A stretch of DNA of 64,000 bases from Subtercola frigoramans (GTDB lineage Bacteria > Actinomycetota > Actinomycetes > Actinomycetales > Microbacteriaceae): assembly GCF_016907385.1 (NCBI RefSeq), contig NZ_JAFBBU010000001.1, positions 2,480,001-2,544,000 of the forward strand, written 5' to 3'. The notes beneath the pieces were generated by a model, which saw only the letters and a list, made by a program, of their open reading frames with translations, did not search any database and was not told where the DNA came from. Shown here piece by piece: positions 26,560 through 35,007 of this stretch (position 1 is its first letter; every line of letters begins with the position of its first letter). Position numbers and translations under genes: made by a program.

Positions 26560-26946
26560 TTAGCGGAAGTTCTTCTTCGAGTCTGTCTCGTTGGGGTGGC
26601 CGGCCGATGCTCTGGTGATAATCACGCGCCCAGGCTTTTTCGACTTCATGTTTGGCTCATCGACTGCGTACCATAGCCGAGCGCCGTCTGTCACTTTGTA
26701 CTGCCACTGCGGCAAGCTCACCCCATCGACGACAACGGTCGAAAGGTCGCCTCGGAGCTGATAGCAGCGGTCAGGATCGTACTGCGCCGGGTGGACTGTG
26801 AGGTAGTCGAAGGCATCTGCAAGGGCGTTCTTCGCATTTGACTTCACATCCATCCAGCCGCGTTCGGCAGCCACACTGCCGAAGAAAATCTCGTGCTCAC
26901 TGGCTTTGATTGGCCGCTGCACTGCGACCTCACGCCTACCCGCCAT
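26560..26946 (-). CDS. Probable toxin of a Phd-type toxin-antitoxin pair
   Basis: This 128-residue basic protein starts directly after the antitoxin stop codon (TAG then ATG, no gap). The central part, with LPQWQYKVTDGARLWYAVDEP and then VIITRASAGHPNETDSK, has the strand pattern of RelE/ParE-like toxins, in which an aromatic, basic core is followed by a HPN(x)T-type end. That fold would make it an mRNA interferase or gyrase poison, but no catalytic set can be assigned with confidence. The position after a Phd-like gene and under its palindromic operator supports the toxin role. Its GC content is lower than that of its neighbours, which fits horizontal transfer. Confidence 0.6.
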   Translation of the reverse strand: MAGRREVAVQRPIKASEHEIFFGSVAAERGWMDVKSNAKNALADAFDYLTVHPAQYDPDRCYQLRGDLSTVVVDGVSLPQWQYKVTDGARLWYAVDEPNMKSKKPGRVIITRASAGHPNETDSKKNFR

Positions 26947-27384
26947 CTACGGACGATCGACCCGGACTGGAACCTCGGGCAGTTCGATTGGCTCGACAGG
27001 ACGCATTCCGATTGCATAAGCCAATGCGGTCTCCTGCCATTCCTGCTGAGCCCTGAGCAGACGCTGGAAGGTGCCCAATTCGCTGGCGGCGTAGACAAGC
27101 TGCTCGATCTCGGTTGCGTATGCGTCGAGTTCATCATTATTGAATTCCCCAACCCAAGCGAAAAGTTCCTTCAACGCTGCTGCGACATCGCCCTTGTTCC
27201 GACCGATCGCACGAAGCAAACGGCTCGAGAGCGCAACTCCAGTCTCGAGAATGTCGAGATCGTGCCCTCGCAATATGACGAGGTCATCACCATCGCGTCG
27301 AGTGATGCGAACCTGACCTTCGTCAATGTGGGCGAGGACCTCTTTCGGCCTCCGCAGAAGATCAGTGAATGTCGCCGTACTCAT
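26947..27384 (-). CDS. Phd/YefM-like antitoxin
   Basis: This 145-residue protein's first 60 residues match the Phd fold: TATFTDLLRRPKEVLAHIDEG, then VRITRRDGDDLVILRGHDLDIL, that is, the helix-turn-strand DNA-binding dimer domain of prevent-host-death antitoxins. The C-terminal half is longer than usual (about 85 residues, acidic and helical) and should wrap the toxin. It is the first gene of the pair, and the toxin begins right after its stop. A perfect 28-base palindrome lies nine bases upstream and overlaps the promoter, the classic arrangement for self-repression. The -10 ends six bases before the ATG and no Shine-Dalgarno sequence is present, so it may be leaderless. Confidence 0.75.
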   Translation of the reverse strand: MSTATFTDLLRRPKEVLAHIDEGQVRITRRDGDDLVILRGHDLDILETGVALSSRLLRAIGRNKGDVAAALKELFAWVGEFNNDELDAYATEIEQLVYAASELGTFQRLLRAQQEWQETALAYAIGMRPVEPIELPEVPVRVDRP

Positions 27385-27392
27385 AGTGCCAT

Positions 27393-27420
27393 ATTACATC
27401 AGATAAACATCTGATGTAAT
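27393..27420 (-). promoter_or_regulatory. Perfect 12-bp-arm palindrome: toxin-antitoxin operator and promoter
   Basis: ATTACATCAGAT and ATCTGATGTAAT are perfect 12-base arms around AAAC. On the minus strand the same bases supply a -35 TTACAT, a 17-base spacer and a -10 TAATAT, which ends six bases before the antitoxin ATG. Repressor bound here would cover the whole promoter. The palindrome starts two bases after the stop of the upstream membrane protein gene. Confidence 0.75.
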
Positions 27421-27422
27421 TC

Positions 27423-28073
27423 TTAGGTGACGGCTTCGCCAATCCGTCCTCTCCGCGACGGTCGATTCATCGAGTGCCGAAAGAGCGAACTCGTTGTCGA
27501 CACCAGCAGGGCCCCGGCGAGACCGAAACAGACCCAGGTGAGCCCCGCGGCCAGCCAGCCGGTGATGAAGAAGCCGAGGAGGAGCGCTGCCAGACAACTG
27601 AGCACCAGAAGCACGACGCCGCCGATCGCGGTGATGACCGCCCGAACGGGGTGACGGCGAAACACCGAGGCAGCGTGGTGGGAGGGAGCCTTCGACCCTC
27701 GGGCCACAGGCGGGAGCACGAAGGCGGCGAGCAGGGCCGGCAGCACGGCGAGTGCCGGCACGATCACTCCGGCAATCGCCGCGATCGCGACAGAGGCGGC
27801 CGACCAGACCAGCAGGCGAAGTCGGGCTGGTCTGCGATCGGCTCCGTCGTATAACAGCGGTTCGAGAAGAGCGCAGCCGAGCCAGACGGTCACCGTCACT
27901 GCGGCGAACGAGAGCAGTACCAGCACGGCGAACCACCAGCTCACGCCGGGGATCGGGTCTCCGGCGACAAGCAGCGCCTGCACGGCCGCATTCAGCAGGA
28001 TCAGAAGCACCACGAGCATCCATCGCCCCAGCCTGCTTCGATCGGCAGCAGTCGCGTCGTTCGTGTCACTCAC
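27423..28073 (-). CDS. Membrane protein of the phosphoesterase operon
   Basis: This 216-residue protein has a polar N-terminus of about 15 residues. About six hydrophobic helices follow, arranged in pairs, and the C-terminus is basic (NRPSRRGRIGE). I do not recognise a family. The GTG start at 28073 overlaps the stop of the lipoprotein gene as GTGA, and that gene in turn overlaps the phosphoesterase the same way, so the three are one translationally coupled unit. Working together at the membrane is likely: exported enzyme, lipoprotein and membrane partner. The toxin-antitoxin operator begins two bases after its stop, suggesting that module inserted right at the operon's end. Confidence 0.6.
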   Translation of the reverse strand: MSDTNDATAADRSRLGRWMLVVLLILLNAAVQALLVAGDPIPGVSWWFAVLVLLSFAAVTVTVWLGCALLEPLLYDGADRRPARLRLLVWSAASVAIAAIAGVIVPALAVLPALLAAFVLPPVARGSKAPSHHAASVFRRHPVRAVITAIGGVVLLVLSCLAALLLGFFITGWLAAGLTWVCFGLAGALLVSTTSSLFRHSMNRPSRRGRIGEAVT

Positions 28074-28438
28074 TTCGTGGACCTCGCTGCCGCATCGAGC
28101 ACGGCACTGACGGAGCCCGAATAGACCGTCGTCGAACCGACGGTGACGTCGATCGTGGTGAGCGCAGCATCCGTCGTCGTCACGGTGATCGGCTCGCCCG
28201 ACGCCGTCTGGCCGGTGCACGCCACCCCGCCCGCGGTGCTGACGCAGACCGGGGCGGTCAGAATCTCGATTCCCGCGCCCACCAGAACGTCGTTTGCGGC
28301 GTAGCGGATCTCGGTGATGGTGTTGCCGCCGACGGGCGCCAGGGCGGCGACCTGCGAGCATCCGGAGACGCCTGTCGCCACGCCGACGACAGCGACGATG
28401 GCCCAGGCGGTGACTGCAGGCCGGAGTGGACGATTCAC
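28070..28438 (-). CDS. Small lipoprotein of the phosphoesterase operon
   Basis: This 122-residue protein has a basic start, a hydrophobic stretch and a lipobox VSGC ending at about residue 27, so it should be lipidated and held on the outer face of the membrane. The mature part is about 95 residues, rich in Thr, Val and Gly, with two cysteines (APVCVSTAGGVACTG) that could form a disulphide. It has no family I recognise. The GTG start overlaps the phosphoesterase stop (GTGA), and its own stop overlaps the next gene in the same way. It may be a binding partner for the Tat-exported enzyme. Confidence 0.6.
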   Translation of the reverse strand: MNRPLRPAVTAWAIVAVVGVATGVSGCSQVAALAPVGGNTITEIRYAANDVLVGAGIEILTAPVCVSTAGGVACTGQTASGEPITVTTTDAALTTIDVTVGSTTVYSGSVSAVLDAAARSTK

Positions 28439-30282
28439 GATGACGCCTTCTGCTCGTAGGCAAGCAGTCGGGCTCGCTCGGCCGTGTGCTGCAGCTCGAG
28501 CGCCGCATCGCTGACGGACTCGAGGTCGAACGGTGCCGTCACCAGCAGCTCGGTGTTGCGGTCGAGCCGCGAGCCCCGTCGCATGAGTGGCGTCTCGGCC
28601 CAGTCGTTCGCGGCGAGTTCCCGGCTCTGTGACGCGAGGTCGAGGTAGCTTCCCGACCCGCCCGGTGTGACTGGCGAGGCATGGTCGACCACCGTGGTGA
28701 AGAGCGAGAGGGTGCCGTCGCGGTTGTCGACCACCTCGACTGTCTGCTGCTGCTGCGGAAAGTCGATGCACGATGCGGTCGTGATCTCCCAGAACCCGCG
28801 GCCAGCGGCGCCGGTGTGCGCCAGGATCTGATTCAGATGGGTGTGGCCGTTGAGCCACCCGATCACCACCGGGTACTGCAGCAACAGCTCGACGAACTCC
28901 TCTGCCCCGTGCAGCACCTCCGTGTCGCCCGGTCGCTGGGCGCGGTTCTCGAGGGTGAGGCTGTTGTGGTGGCTGAAGATCAGCACGAGCTTCTTCTCGG
29001 CCTGCGCCGCCTGCAGCTCGCCCTTCAACCACTGGAACTGGGTGTCGGAGACGGCGCCATCGGGGCCAGCGACCTGGTTGCAGGTGTCGAGGCCGAAGGC
29101 ACGGATGCCCGGGGTGAGCTCGGTCTCCCACCACGTCTGCCCGGTGTCGAGGTTGTGCTGCGTGAACCCGTGCCCGACGGGCCCGGGGGTCGTCTCGGTC
29201 ACGAAATGCTCTGCCATGAAGTCACGCTGCTCGAACAGGTACCGCGAATCGTCGGGCGAGACCGAGCGGAACCCCGGGCGAAGGCCGAGCTGCAAGCCGA
29301 CGGCGTCGATCATCCGTTGCAGGGGGCTTGCCGTCGCGGCGTAGCCTTCGAGAATCGAGCTCGCCGTCGCGTCGACCGAGTAAGCCTTCTGTCCGCCGAC
29401 CGCGAGGGCACGCAGTTGCGAGCTGAGGCCGAAGGTGCCGAGCAGCAGCGTGTCGTGGTTGCCGTAGACCGCGTACCACGGCACAGGCAGCCCGACAGAT
29501 TCGACGGGCTTCGAGATGGCCTGCGACAGCAGCTCAGGCAGGCGAGGGAACCCGTAGTCGCCGAAGTCGCCGCCGGCGGGGTCGTTCGGCCGGTACGCCC
29601 AGGTCGCCTCTGCCCACGCCTGCACCCCCTCGAAGGTGCCAGACGACCCGCTCGAGGGCAGAACGGATTTGCCGTCGAGAATGTCGATGTACCAGCGGAG
29701 TTCGTGGTGCGAGTGCATGTCGGCGCTGTCGCCGGTGACGATGGCGGCCCCCATCGGCGCCCCGGTCACGGCGCTCACCCGCAGATCGGAGAATCCCTTC
29801 ACCATCGCGGCGGTGACGTGAACCGTGAGCGGGTCCTGCGGGTGGAATGCCGAACCCCAGGCCGCATGGTTCTGTTCGATCATGGGCTCGATTCGGCCCG
29901 GCGACTGCGCGTCGATCACATGAAGGTCAGACAGATGGCCGAGGTAGAGCAGGGAACGACGGGCGGCGACACGGGAGGCGTTCGGGGCCCGGCCGAGCAC
30001 ATCGAGGCGGGGCACGTAGGGTTCGCCGGGGCCGGCGACCAGTGTGCGGTACTTCGCTGCTCCGGCAGAGCCCTGCAGAACGGTCTGCACGAGGGTCGAG
30101 CCCGTTGGCCCGGATGCCGCCGCTGCTGCCGCATCGGCGATCGCGGCTCCGGTTCTCGGAGCCGCCCCTGCGCTGGCACCCTGTGCAGAGAGGGTCTGGC
30201 CCAGGAGTTCGGCGCTGAGCCCCCAGGCGGCAGACAGAGCAGCGACCTGCGCCACGAACTGGCGGCGAGACAATCCTGGCAT
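28435..30282 (-). CDS. Tat-exported metallophosphoesterase (TIGR03767-like)
   Basis: This 615-residue calcineurin-type phosphoesterase begins LSRRQFVAQVAALSAAWG, a twin-arginine signal, so it is exported folded. Metal-binding motifs are visible: SDLHVID, then TGDSADMHSH (GDxxD-like), YGNHDTLL (GNH[D]), FSHHN and GHTHLN. It matches the long actinobacterial family TIGR03767 rather than simple phosphodiesterases. It should bind two metal ions and cleave phosphate esters outside the membrane; the substrate is unknown. It heads an operon with a lipoprotein and a membrane protein through two GTGA overlaps. A perfect hairpin ends transcription from the upstream surface-protein gene before this one begins. 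Confidence 0.85.
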   Translation of the reverse strand: MPGLSRRQFVAQVAALSAAWGLSAELLGQTLSAQGASAGAAPRTGAAIADAAAAAASGPTGSTLVQTVLQGSAGAAKYRTLVAGPGEPYVPRLDVLGRAPNASRVAARRSLLYLGHLSDLHVIDAQSPGRIEPMIEQNHAAWGSAFHPQDPLTVHVTAAMVKGFSDLRVSAVTGAPMGAAIVTGDSADMHSHHELRWYIDILDGKSVLPSSGSSGTFEGVQAWAEATWAYRPNDPAGGDFGDYGFPRLPELLSQAISKPVESVGLPVPWYAVYGNHDTLLLGTFGLSSQLRALAVGGQKAYSVDATASSILEGYAATASPLQRMIDAVGLQLGLRPGFRSVSPDDSRYLFEQRDFMAEHFVTETTPGPVGHGFTQHNLDTGQTWWETELTPGIRAFGLDTCNQVAGPDGAVSDTQFQWLKGELQAAQAEKKLVLIFSHHNSLTLENRAQRPGDTEVLHGAEEFVELLLQYPVVIGWLNGHTHLNQILAHTGAAGRGFWEITTASCIDFPQQQQTVEVVDNRDGTLSLFTTVVDHASPVTPGGSGSYLDLASQSRELAANDWAETPLMRRGSRLDRNTELLVTAPFDLESVSDAALELQHTAERARLLAYEQKASS

Positions 30283-30375
30283 TTCACGGCTCCGCGGTCA
30301 GAGGGAGAGAGGGGCTGCGTTGCCACCAACTCACGGGAATGACCATATGGTAGCGGCACAGCGTTCACCGCGGGT

Positions 30376-30403
30376 GGTGACGGGGCGCACTCGCCCCGTC
30401 ACC
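30376..30403 (-). terminator. Hairpin terminator of the sortase-substrate gene
   Basis: This is a perfect 12-base stem (GGTGACGGGGCG with its complement) and a four-base loop, eight bases after the stop of the surface-protein gene. There is no T-run after it, as is common for actinobacterial terminators. It is symmetric, so it could act in both directions. Confidence 0.55.
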
Positions 30404-30411
30404 GTGAACCA

Positions 30412-32208
30412 CTATTTCTTCGGCGGGGCGACCCTACGGTGCCGAACCACCATGACGAGGGCAAGCACCAGCGCGCCGGCACCCACGAGTCCCGCAGCGA
30501 TGCCCACCGCCGGGAGCACCGTCGCGCCAGTCGCGGCAAGACCCGGATGAGGGCTGGCCGTCGGTGACGGCGTGACCGTCGCTGTCGGAGTCGGACTCGG
30601 AGTCGTCGGCACGGATGCACCACAGACCACGTCGGTGGCGCCGGTCCAGGTGAACTGGATCTTCACCGAACCGATCTGCTGGCCCTGGTCGGCGAACTGA
30701 ACGAGGAACTGCGGCAGGCCGATGCCCGCGTTGAGGTCGAGCCCGGTCAAGTCGACCTTGCCGTCTGCGCCGACCGGCCTGTCGGGCGCATTCGGGATCG
30801 GGGTGGCGTCACTGTCGACGAACGAGACGGTTGCGCCGGTGTAGGAACCGGGAGCCGGCTCGAGGATCTGCAGCGACTGCCACGACGTCGGCACACATTG
30901 CTCCTGGGGGGCGACGAAAGAGGCAGCGAAGACGCGGATCGAGCCCGCACCACAGTTGCCCGCGCTGTACGCGTCGAAGTTCTGGATCTGGGCTTCACCG
31001 TTGTCGGCGTTCACCCAGATGCACGAGGGGCGCTGTGGGTCACCGTTCACCGTATAGAGGAGGCTGAGGCCGTTGAGGGCCTTTGGAAAGTTCGCACACC
31101 CGGCCCCCGCGGCATAGTCATAGCAGCCGACCGAGTCGTTCACCCCATTCGCCACGAAGACACGCGGGCCGACCGTGATCGCCGGCCCGTTCCAGACGAG
31201 GTTGGCCCCGATGGCCGCAGGCAACCCGGCCGGCGTTGCGACCGATTCGCCGTTCTGGTTGAAGCACTGGTTGGCTGCGGTCGGAAGGCACACTCCGACG
31301 GGGACTCCCGAGGCATTGAGCAGCGGGAAGGCCGCGCCATTGCTGCCTATGTAGCCGAAGCTCGTGTCGACCGGCCACGACCCACCGCAGAGCGCATTCG
31401 TCGTGGTGGAGAAACACTCCAATTGCTGCGCTGCAGTGGGGGCAGTGACGACGACGGGAATCACGATCTGGCTTCCGATTGCGGCGATCGACGGCACGGG
31501 GAAGCCCCCATTGGTCGACAGGGATGCCGCCCCGACGATGTCGAACGGTTGTGAGCCACAGGCGGCCTTCGCGGTCGTGTCGAAGCACAGGAGGTGGTTC
31601 TTGGCGCCGGTCGACGCATCGGTCACCGTGTTGAAGGCGTACCACTTCGTTCCGACCAGAACGGGGTTACTGAGTGCACTGATACTCCCGGCAAGTGGCG
31701 CATCGCCAGCCGGAGCAAGAACGGTGTAGCCGCAGAAGGGGTTCGGGTTCGATGCCGCCGCCGCGGTGTCGACGCAGACGACGCCAGCGGAGGTATCGGA
31801 GACCTTCGTCGCATAGACGTAGAGCTTGGAGTTCGCCGTGTCGGCCCAGAGCCCTGGCTGGCCGGAGACAGCGAAATTACTGCCATCGGCAGTGTCGGTG
31901 ATGGTTCGCGGGCTGTAACACTCCGAAGCATCGGCCTGAAGGTGACAGGCGACTTGGAGCGTCGAAGCGTGATGGAACACGTTGTACACCGCGTCGGGCT
32001 CGACGGCCAATGCCCAACCGTCTCCTCCCGCACTGCCGGAGAACGTCGATGCAGGGGGCAGCGGCACCACGGTTGTCGCCGTATACGACGATTCCGTGCT
32101 TGTATCGGCTTGCGCACTCGACATCACGCCGAAGCTGAGCGCCGCTGCGGCAGCGACCGCAGCGGTGGCAGCCAGGATTCCGAACCGATTCCGCTCGTAG
32201 CCCGTCAT
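30412..32208 (-). CDS. Secreted, LAATG-anchored surface protein
   Basis: This 598-residue protein has a signal peptide (residues 1-36, cut near AQA). A long central part of about 490 residues has evenly spaced Cys and Gly-rich strands (LLCFDTTAKAACGSQPF, QLECFSTTTNALCGG, GCYDYAAGAGC) and looks like repeated beta-propeller blades. A Thr/Pro-rich spacer is followed by the sorting signal LAATG (from residue 557), a hydrophobic helix and a basic tail. LAxTG is the motif of class E sortases in Actinobacteria, so the protein should be linked to peptidoglycan. The repeated CxDT..xxC blades suggest disulphide-stapled propeller repeats and a binding role. The ATG at 32208 has GGGG eight bases upstream; the frame upstream lacks a better start. 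Confidence 0.75.
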   Translation of the reverse strand: MTGYERNRFGILAATAAVAAAAALSFGVMSSAQADTSTESSYTATTVVPLPPASTFSGSAGGDGWALAVEPDAVYNVFHHASTLQVACHLQADASECYSPRTITDTADGSNFAVSGQPGLWADTANSKLYVYATKVSDTSAGVVCVDTAAAASNPNPFCGYTVLAPAGDAPLAGSISALSNPVLVGTKWYAFNTVTDASTGAKNHLLCFDTTAKAACGSQPFDIVGAASLSTNGGFPVPSIAAIGSQIVIPVVVTAPTAAQQLECFSTTTNALCGGSWPVDTSFGYIGSNGAAFPLLNASGVPVGVCLPTAANQCFNQNGESVATPAGLPAAIGANLVWNGPAITVGPRVFVANGVNDSVGCYDYAAGAGCANFPKALNGLSLLYTVNGDPQRPSCIWVNADNGEAQIQNFDAYSAGNCGAGSIRVFAASFVAPQEQCVPTSWQSLQILEPAPGSYTGATVSFVDSDATPIPNAPDRPVGADGKVDLTGLDLNAGIGLPQFLVQFADQGQQIGSVKIQFTWTGATDVVCGASVPTTPSPTPTATVTPSPTASPHPGLAATGATVLPAVGIAAGLVGAGALVLALVMVVRHRRVAPPKK

Positions 32209-32388
32209 GTGCACAACCCCCAGCAGCCCGTGACGGCACCACCTTTTTTGACACCATCGTTCCGCAGCAGAGTAACAGCCTGGTTGAGGATAGGTCAAGC
32301 ATTCGAAAGGCCGCGAATCTTAGTCGATTTCGATTGCCAACCCTGACACGCGAGGCAGATTCAGACCTGCCTGGCTCCTGGCTGGCCC

Positions 32389-33984
32389 CTAGAGGAAGCT
32401 CAGAACCTCGTCACCCCACGCCTTCCGAAGGTCACCGTCGAGGTCGTCCACCACTCGATCGTGCCGGTCGATGACCAGCGTCGAACGCTCACCCTGCGTA
32501 TAGCTCCTCCACTCTGGCTCACCCTCGAGACCGTGCGGTGTGCCGGTGACGGCGAAGGCGAGCCAGCGCTCCTGCATGTGGGCCGAGACCGTCTTGCCCA
32601 CGCGCAGTCCGCCGAGTTTGAACGTGATGTCTTTCGGTCCCGAGACGAGGTTGCCCCAGAGGTAGGGCAATTCGGTGGCGTGCGTGGCGCCGATGCCGAG
32701 CATCCGGAGCATGGGTGTCGCCCAGTCGAAGCGGTAGAGGTAGACCGGCGCGACAACGCTCTGCCCCTCGGCGATCCAGACCGCCGGCATGCGGAACCCT
32801 ACGTCGCGCGCGACGCCCATGCCCTCGGCCTTCACCGAGAGCCCAGAGTATGCCGAGCCGATCTGGGCCTCACTCGGCAGCGTGATTTCGGGGTGCTCGG
32901 CGGCAATGCCGTTGAACATCTCCCTGATGGTGTCGGGCTGAATCGGCATCAGCGGCGACTTCATCATCGTGAACATAGCTGCTTCATCTTTGTTCGTACC
33001 GATGATCAGAGGCACGGCGTGTGCCCTGCCCTCACGGAAGACCGTCAGCGGGTGTTCTGGCACAAGATCGCCGTCGACGACCGGCGCAAAGGCGAGGGTT
33101 CCGGGTGCCGTGGTCGGTACTTTCTGAAAGACGGCCATGCTCGCCTCGACGATGCGGTCTACGCTGATGTCGCGCAACATCACGGCCTGCTCCGGCGTCA
33201 CCTCGAGCTGCTCGAGAAACGCGCTGGCGACCGTGGATGCCCGGTGCTCGTCGTACACGGAGGTCGCCGGTGAGCTCTGCGCCACGGCCCGGGCGAAGAG
33301 CCCCTTCGCGGCCGGCACGGTCATCAGGGTGGTGACGATGCCGCCGCCTGCCGACTCACCGAACAGCGTCACGGCTTTGGGATCGCCGCCGAAAGCCGCA
33401 ATGTTGTCGCGCACCCACTCGAGTGCCAGCACTACGTCACGCAGGGCGAGGTTGGTATCGAAGTGCTCGGTCTCTGAGTTCAGTGACGAGAGTTCGAGAA
33501 ACCCGAGTCCACCGAGTCGGTAGTTGATCGTCACAAGGATCACCTCGCCGCCGGCCACCAGCGACGCGCCGTCAAACAGTTTCTGGCTCGACGAGCCGAA
33601 CACGTAGGCTCCGCCGTGAACCCAGACCATGACGGGGACCAGGGCGCCCGACGAATCGGCACCTGCTCCGGGCGTTTCGCCCGTGCCGTCTGTGCCGGTG
33701 GTCGACCCCGAGGAGCGCCAGACATTGAGATTCAGGCAGTCCTCATCGTGTGGTGCCGTCGGGTCGAGCGAGATGACCGCATTGGCCGCCTGTGGGCAGA
33801 CGTTGCCGAAGACGGTGGCATCGCGCACCTCGCTCCAGGCGAGCGGCACACGGGGTGCACGCCAGCGCAACTCACCGACGGGCGCAGCGGCGAAGGGAAT
33901 TCCCTTCCACACCTGCACCGGACCGTCGGCGAAACCGCGCACGGGGCCGTGGGTTGTGTGGATGACCAGGGCGTCGGTCGTCAT
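32389..33984 (-). CDS. Type B carboxylesterase
   Basis: This 531-residue alpha/beta-hydrolase of the carboxylesterase B family shows EDCLNLNVW, WVHGGAYVFGSS (oxyanion hole) and the nucleophile elbow GESAGGG, followed by the acidic member (NKDEAAMF region) and a C-terminal His region (ATHATELPYLWG). It hydrolyses carboxyl esters; these enzymes are broad in range, so no natural substrate is suggested. There is no signal peptide, which places it in the cytoplasm. The ATG at 33984 lies 14 bases after the end of a truncated response regulator, and translation may be coupled to that remnant. The Shine-Dalgarno sequence is weak. Confidence 0.88.
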   Translation of the reverse strand: MTTDALVIHTTHGPVRGFADGPVQVWKGIPFAAAPVGELRWRAPRVPLAWSEVRDATVFGNVCPQAANAVISLDPTAPHDEDCLNLNVWRSSGSTTGTDGTGETPGAGADSSGALVPVMVWVHGGAYVFGSSSQKLFDGASLVAGGEVILVTINYRLGGLGFLELSSLNSETEHFDTNLALRDVVLALEWVRDNIAAFGGDPKAVTLFGESAGGGIVTTLMTVPAAKGLFARAVAQSSPATSVYDEHRASTVASAFLEQLEVTPEQAVMLRDISVDRIVEASMAVFQKVPTTAPGTLAFAPVVDGDLVPEHPLTVFREGRAHAVPLIIGTNKDEAAMFTMMKSPLMPIQPDTIREMFNGIAAEHPEITLPSEAQIGSAYSGLSVKAEGMGVARDVGFRMPAVWIAEGQSVVAPVYLYRFDWATPMLRMLGIGATHATELPYLWGNLVSGPKDITFKLGGLRVGKTVSAHMQERWLAFAVTGTPHGLEGEPEWRSYTQGERSTLVIDRHDRVVDDLDGDLRKAWGDEVLSFL

Positions 33985-33998
33985 TGCAGGTCCGTTCT

Positions 33999-34169
33999 TC
34001 ACAGGTGGTGTGCGTCGGGGTCGACCGAGTCGAACTCCTCGAGGGCAGAGCTGGCATCGGCATAGGCGCTCACGGAGAAGCCCGCAGCCTCCAGCGACTC
34101 GGCAACGAGAACCCGCATCAGCATCTGGTCTTCGATGAGAATCACCGACCGCCGCCCTGTTGGATTCAC
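33999..34169 (-). pseudogene. Truncated response-regulator receiver domain (56 codons)
   Basis: From a GTG at 34169 the frame reads as the first third of a two-component receiver domain: SVILIEDQMLMRVLVAESLE, then AAGFSVSAYADASSALEEF and DPDA. The acidic pocket (IED) is present. The frame ends two codons later (HHL, stop), before the phosphorylated Asp that normally follows VxxDPDAxxxDI. It is too short to work and looks like the stump left when the rest of the gene was replaced by the carboxylesterase now beginning 14 bases on. It is too short for routine gene finders. Confidence 0.6.
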
Positions 34170-34190
34170 AGCCCCAGACTATTGGCTGCG

Positions 34191-34964
34191 TCAGGCCAGC
34201 GCCCGCCGCAGCACACGGTTCACCCACACGGCGTCGAGGCCTGGTGCTTCCCCGCGCTGCGCAATGCCCTCGAGCCGAGCCAACCACTCCCGATCATCCA
34301 CCTGCACCGGCTCGGGTACCAGCAACTGCGCCCCCTTCGCATTGATCGACTTCACGAGGCTCGCGACCTCGCGCCGTGCGTCAGGTCGAGCATCCGGCAG
34401 CGCATCGAAGAACACGAAATCGTCTTCCCGGATGCCCCGCAGCGCATCGAACGCACCCTGCACTGTGAAGCTGACCTGCCGCTCGCGGAGCAGGGCGGAG
34501 AGCCTCTGCAGATTGGCCTCGTCGAACGCAGTGGTGCGCGGGTTGAACATCGCATTGCGAAACCCGTCCGGCGACGCGGCCTCGCCTCCTCCCTGCGCTG
34601 CGCCACACAGATACACGAACCTGGCAGCCGCCTCGACGGCAGCATTCGGAGAGCTGTGACGCAGTTCGGCGAAGTAGTACGCGCTGCTTCGGCCCACATG
34701 CTGCCTCACTCGTTCGACCAGCCCGGTCACATCGGCCTCGGCAACCCGCCATACGTTCACAAGCTCGGCGTCATCGCTCGACAGCCTGAAGGCAGCGTCG
34801 GGCCGTGCCTGCATGATCGCGATGGCCGCCGCGCCGCTTGTCAGTGCCGGATCGACGAAGTCCCCGAAATACTCTGGCAGCGCAGCCAGCACGGACTCCG
34901 CCAACCGTCGCCGCCCGACACTCCACAGATACGGAGGATTGATGCGCTTGGCTGACATTCTCAT
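34191..34964 (-). CDS. D12-class adenine methylase-like protein without the DPPY motif
   Basis: This 257-residue protein follows the layout of Dam-type (D12) DNA adenine methylases. It shows NPPYLWSVGRRRLAESVLAALP where the family has a KWxGGK start, then FVDPALTSGAAAIAIM in the place of the AdoMet-binding motif. Further matches are NVWRVAEADVTGLV, AARFVYLCGAAQGG, GFRNAMFNPR and REDDFVFFDALPD where DPPY is expected. The catalytic DPPY is replaced by DALP, and the Gly-rich AdoMet loop is weakened. It is therefore probably not an active methyltransferase; it may bind DNA or be decaying. Two ATGs (34964, 34958) follow GGGGA; the first is chosen. No restriction enzyme gene lies beside it. The relationship is by pattern only and should be checked by structure. 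Confidence 0.6.
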   Translation of the reverse strand: MRMSAKRINPPYLWSVGRRRLAESVLAALPEYFGDFVDPALTSGAAAIAIMQARPDAAFRLSSDDAELVNVWRVAEADVTGLVERVRQHVGRSSAYYFAELRHSSPNAAVEAAARFVYLCGAAQGGGEAASPDGFRNAMFNPRTTAFDEANLQRLSALLRERQVSFTVQGAFDALRGIREDDFVFFDALPDARPDARREVASLVKSINAKGAQLLVPEPVQVDDREWLARLEGIAQRGEAPGLDAVWVNRVLRRALA

Positions 34965-35007
34965 CGCTTCCCCAGCCTACGTTCGCGGGCTGCAGAGGAG
35001 AGACAGG

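Noticed and set aside
34191..34964. Active restriction-modification methylase
   Set aside because: DPPY is replaced and no endonuclease lies near, so activity is not claimed.
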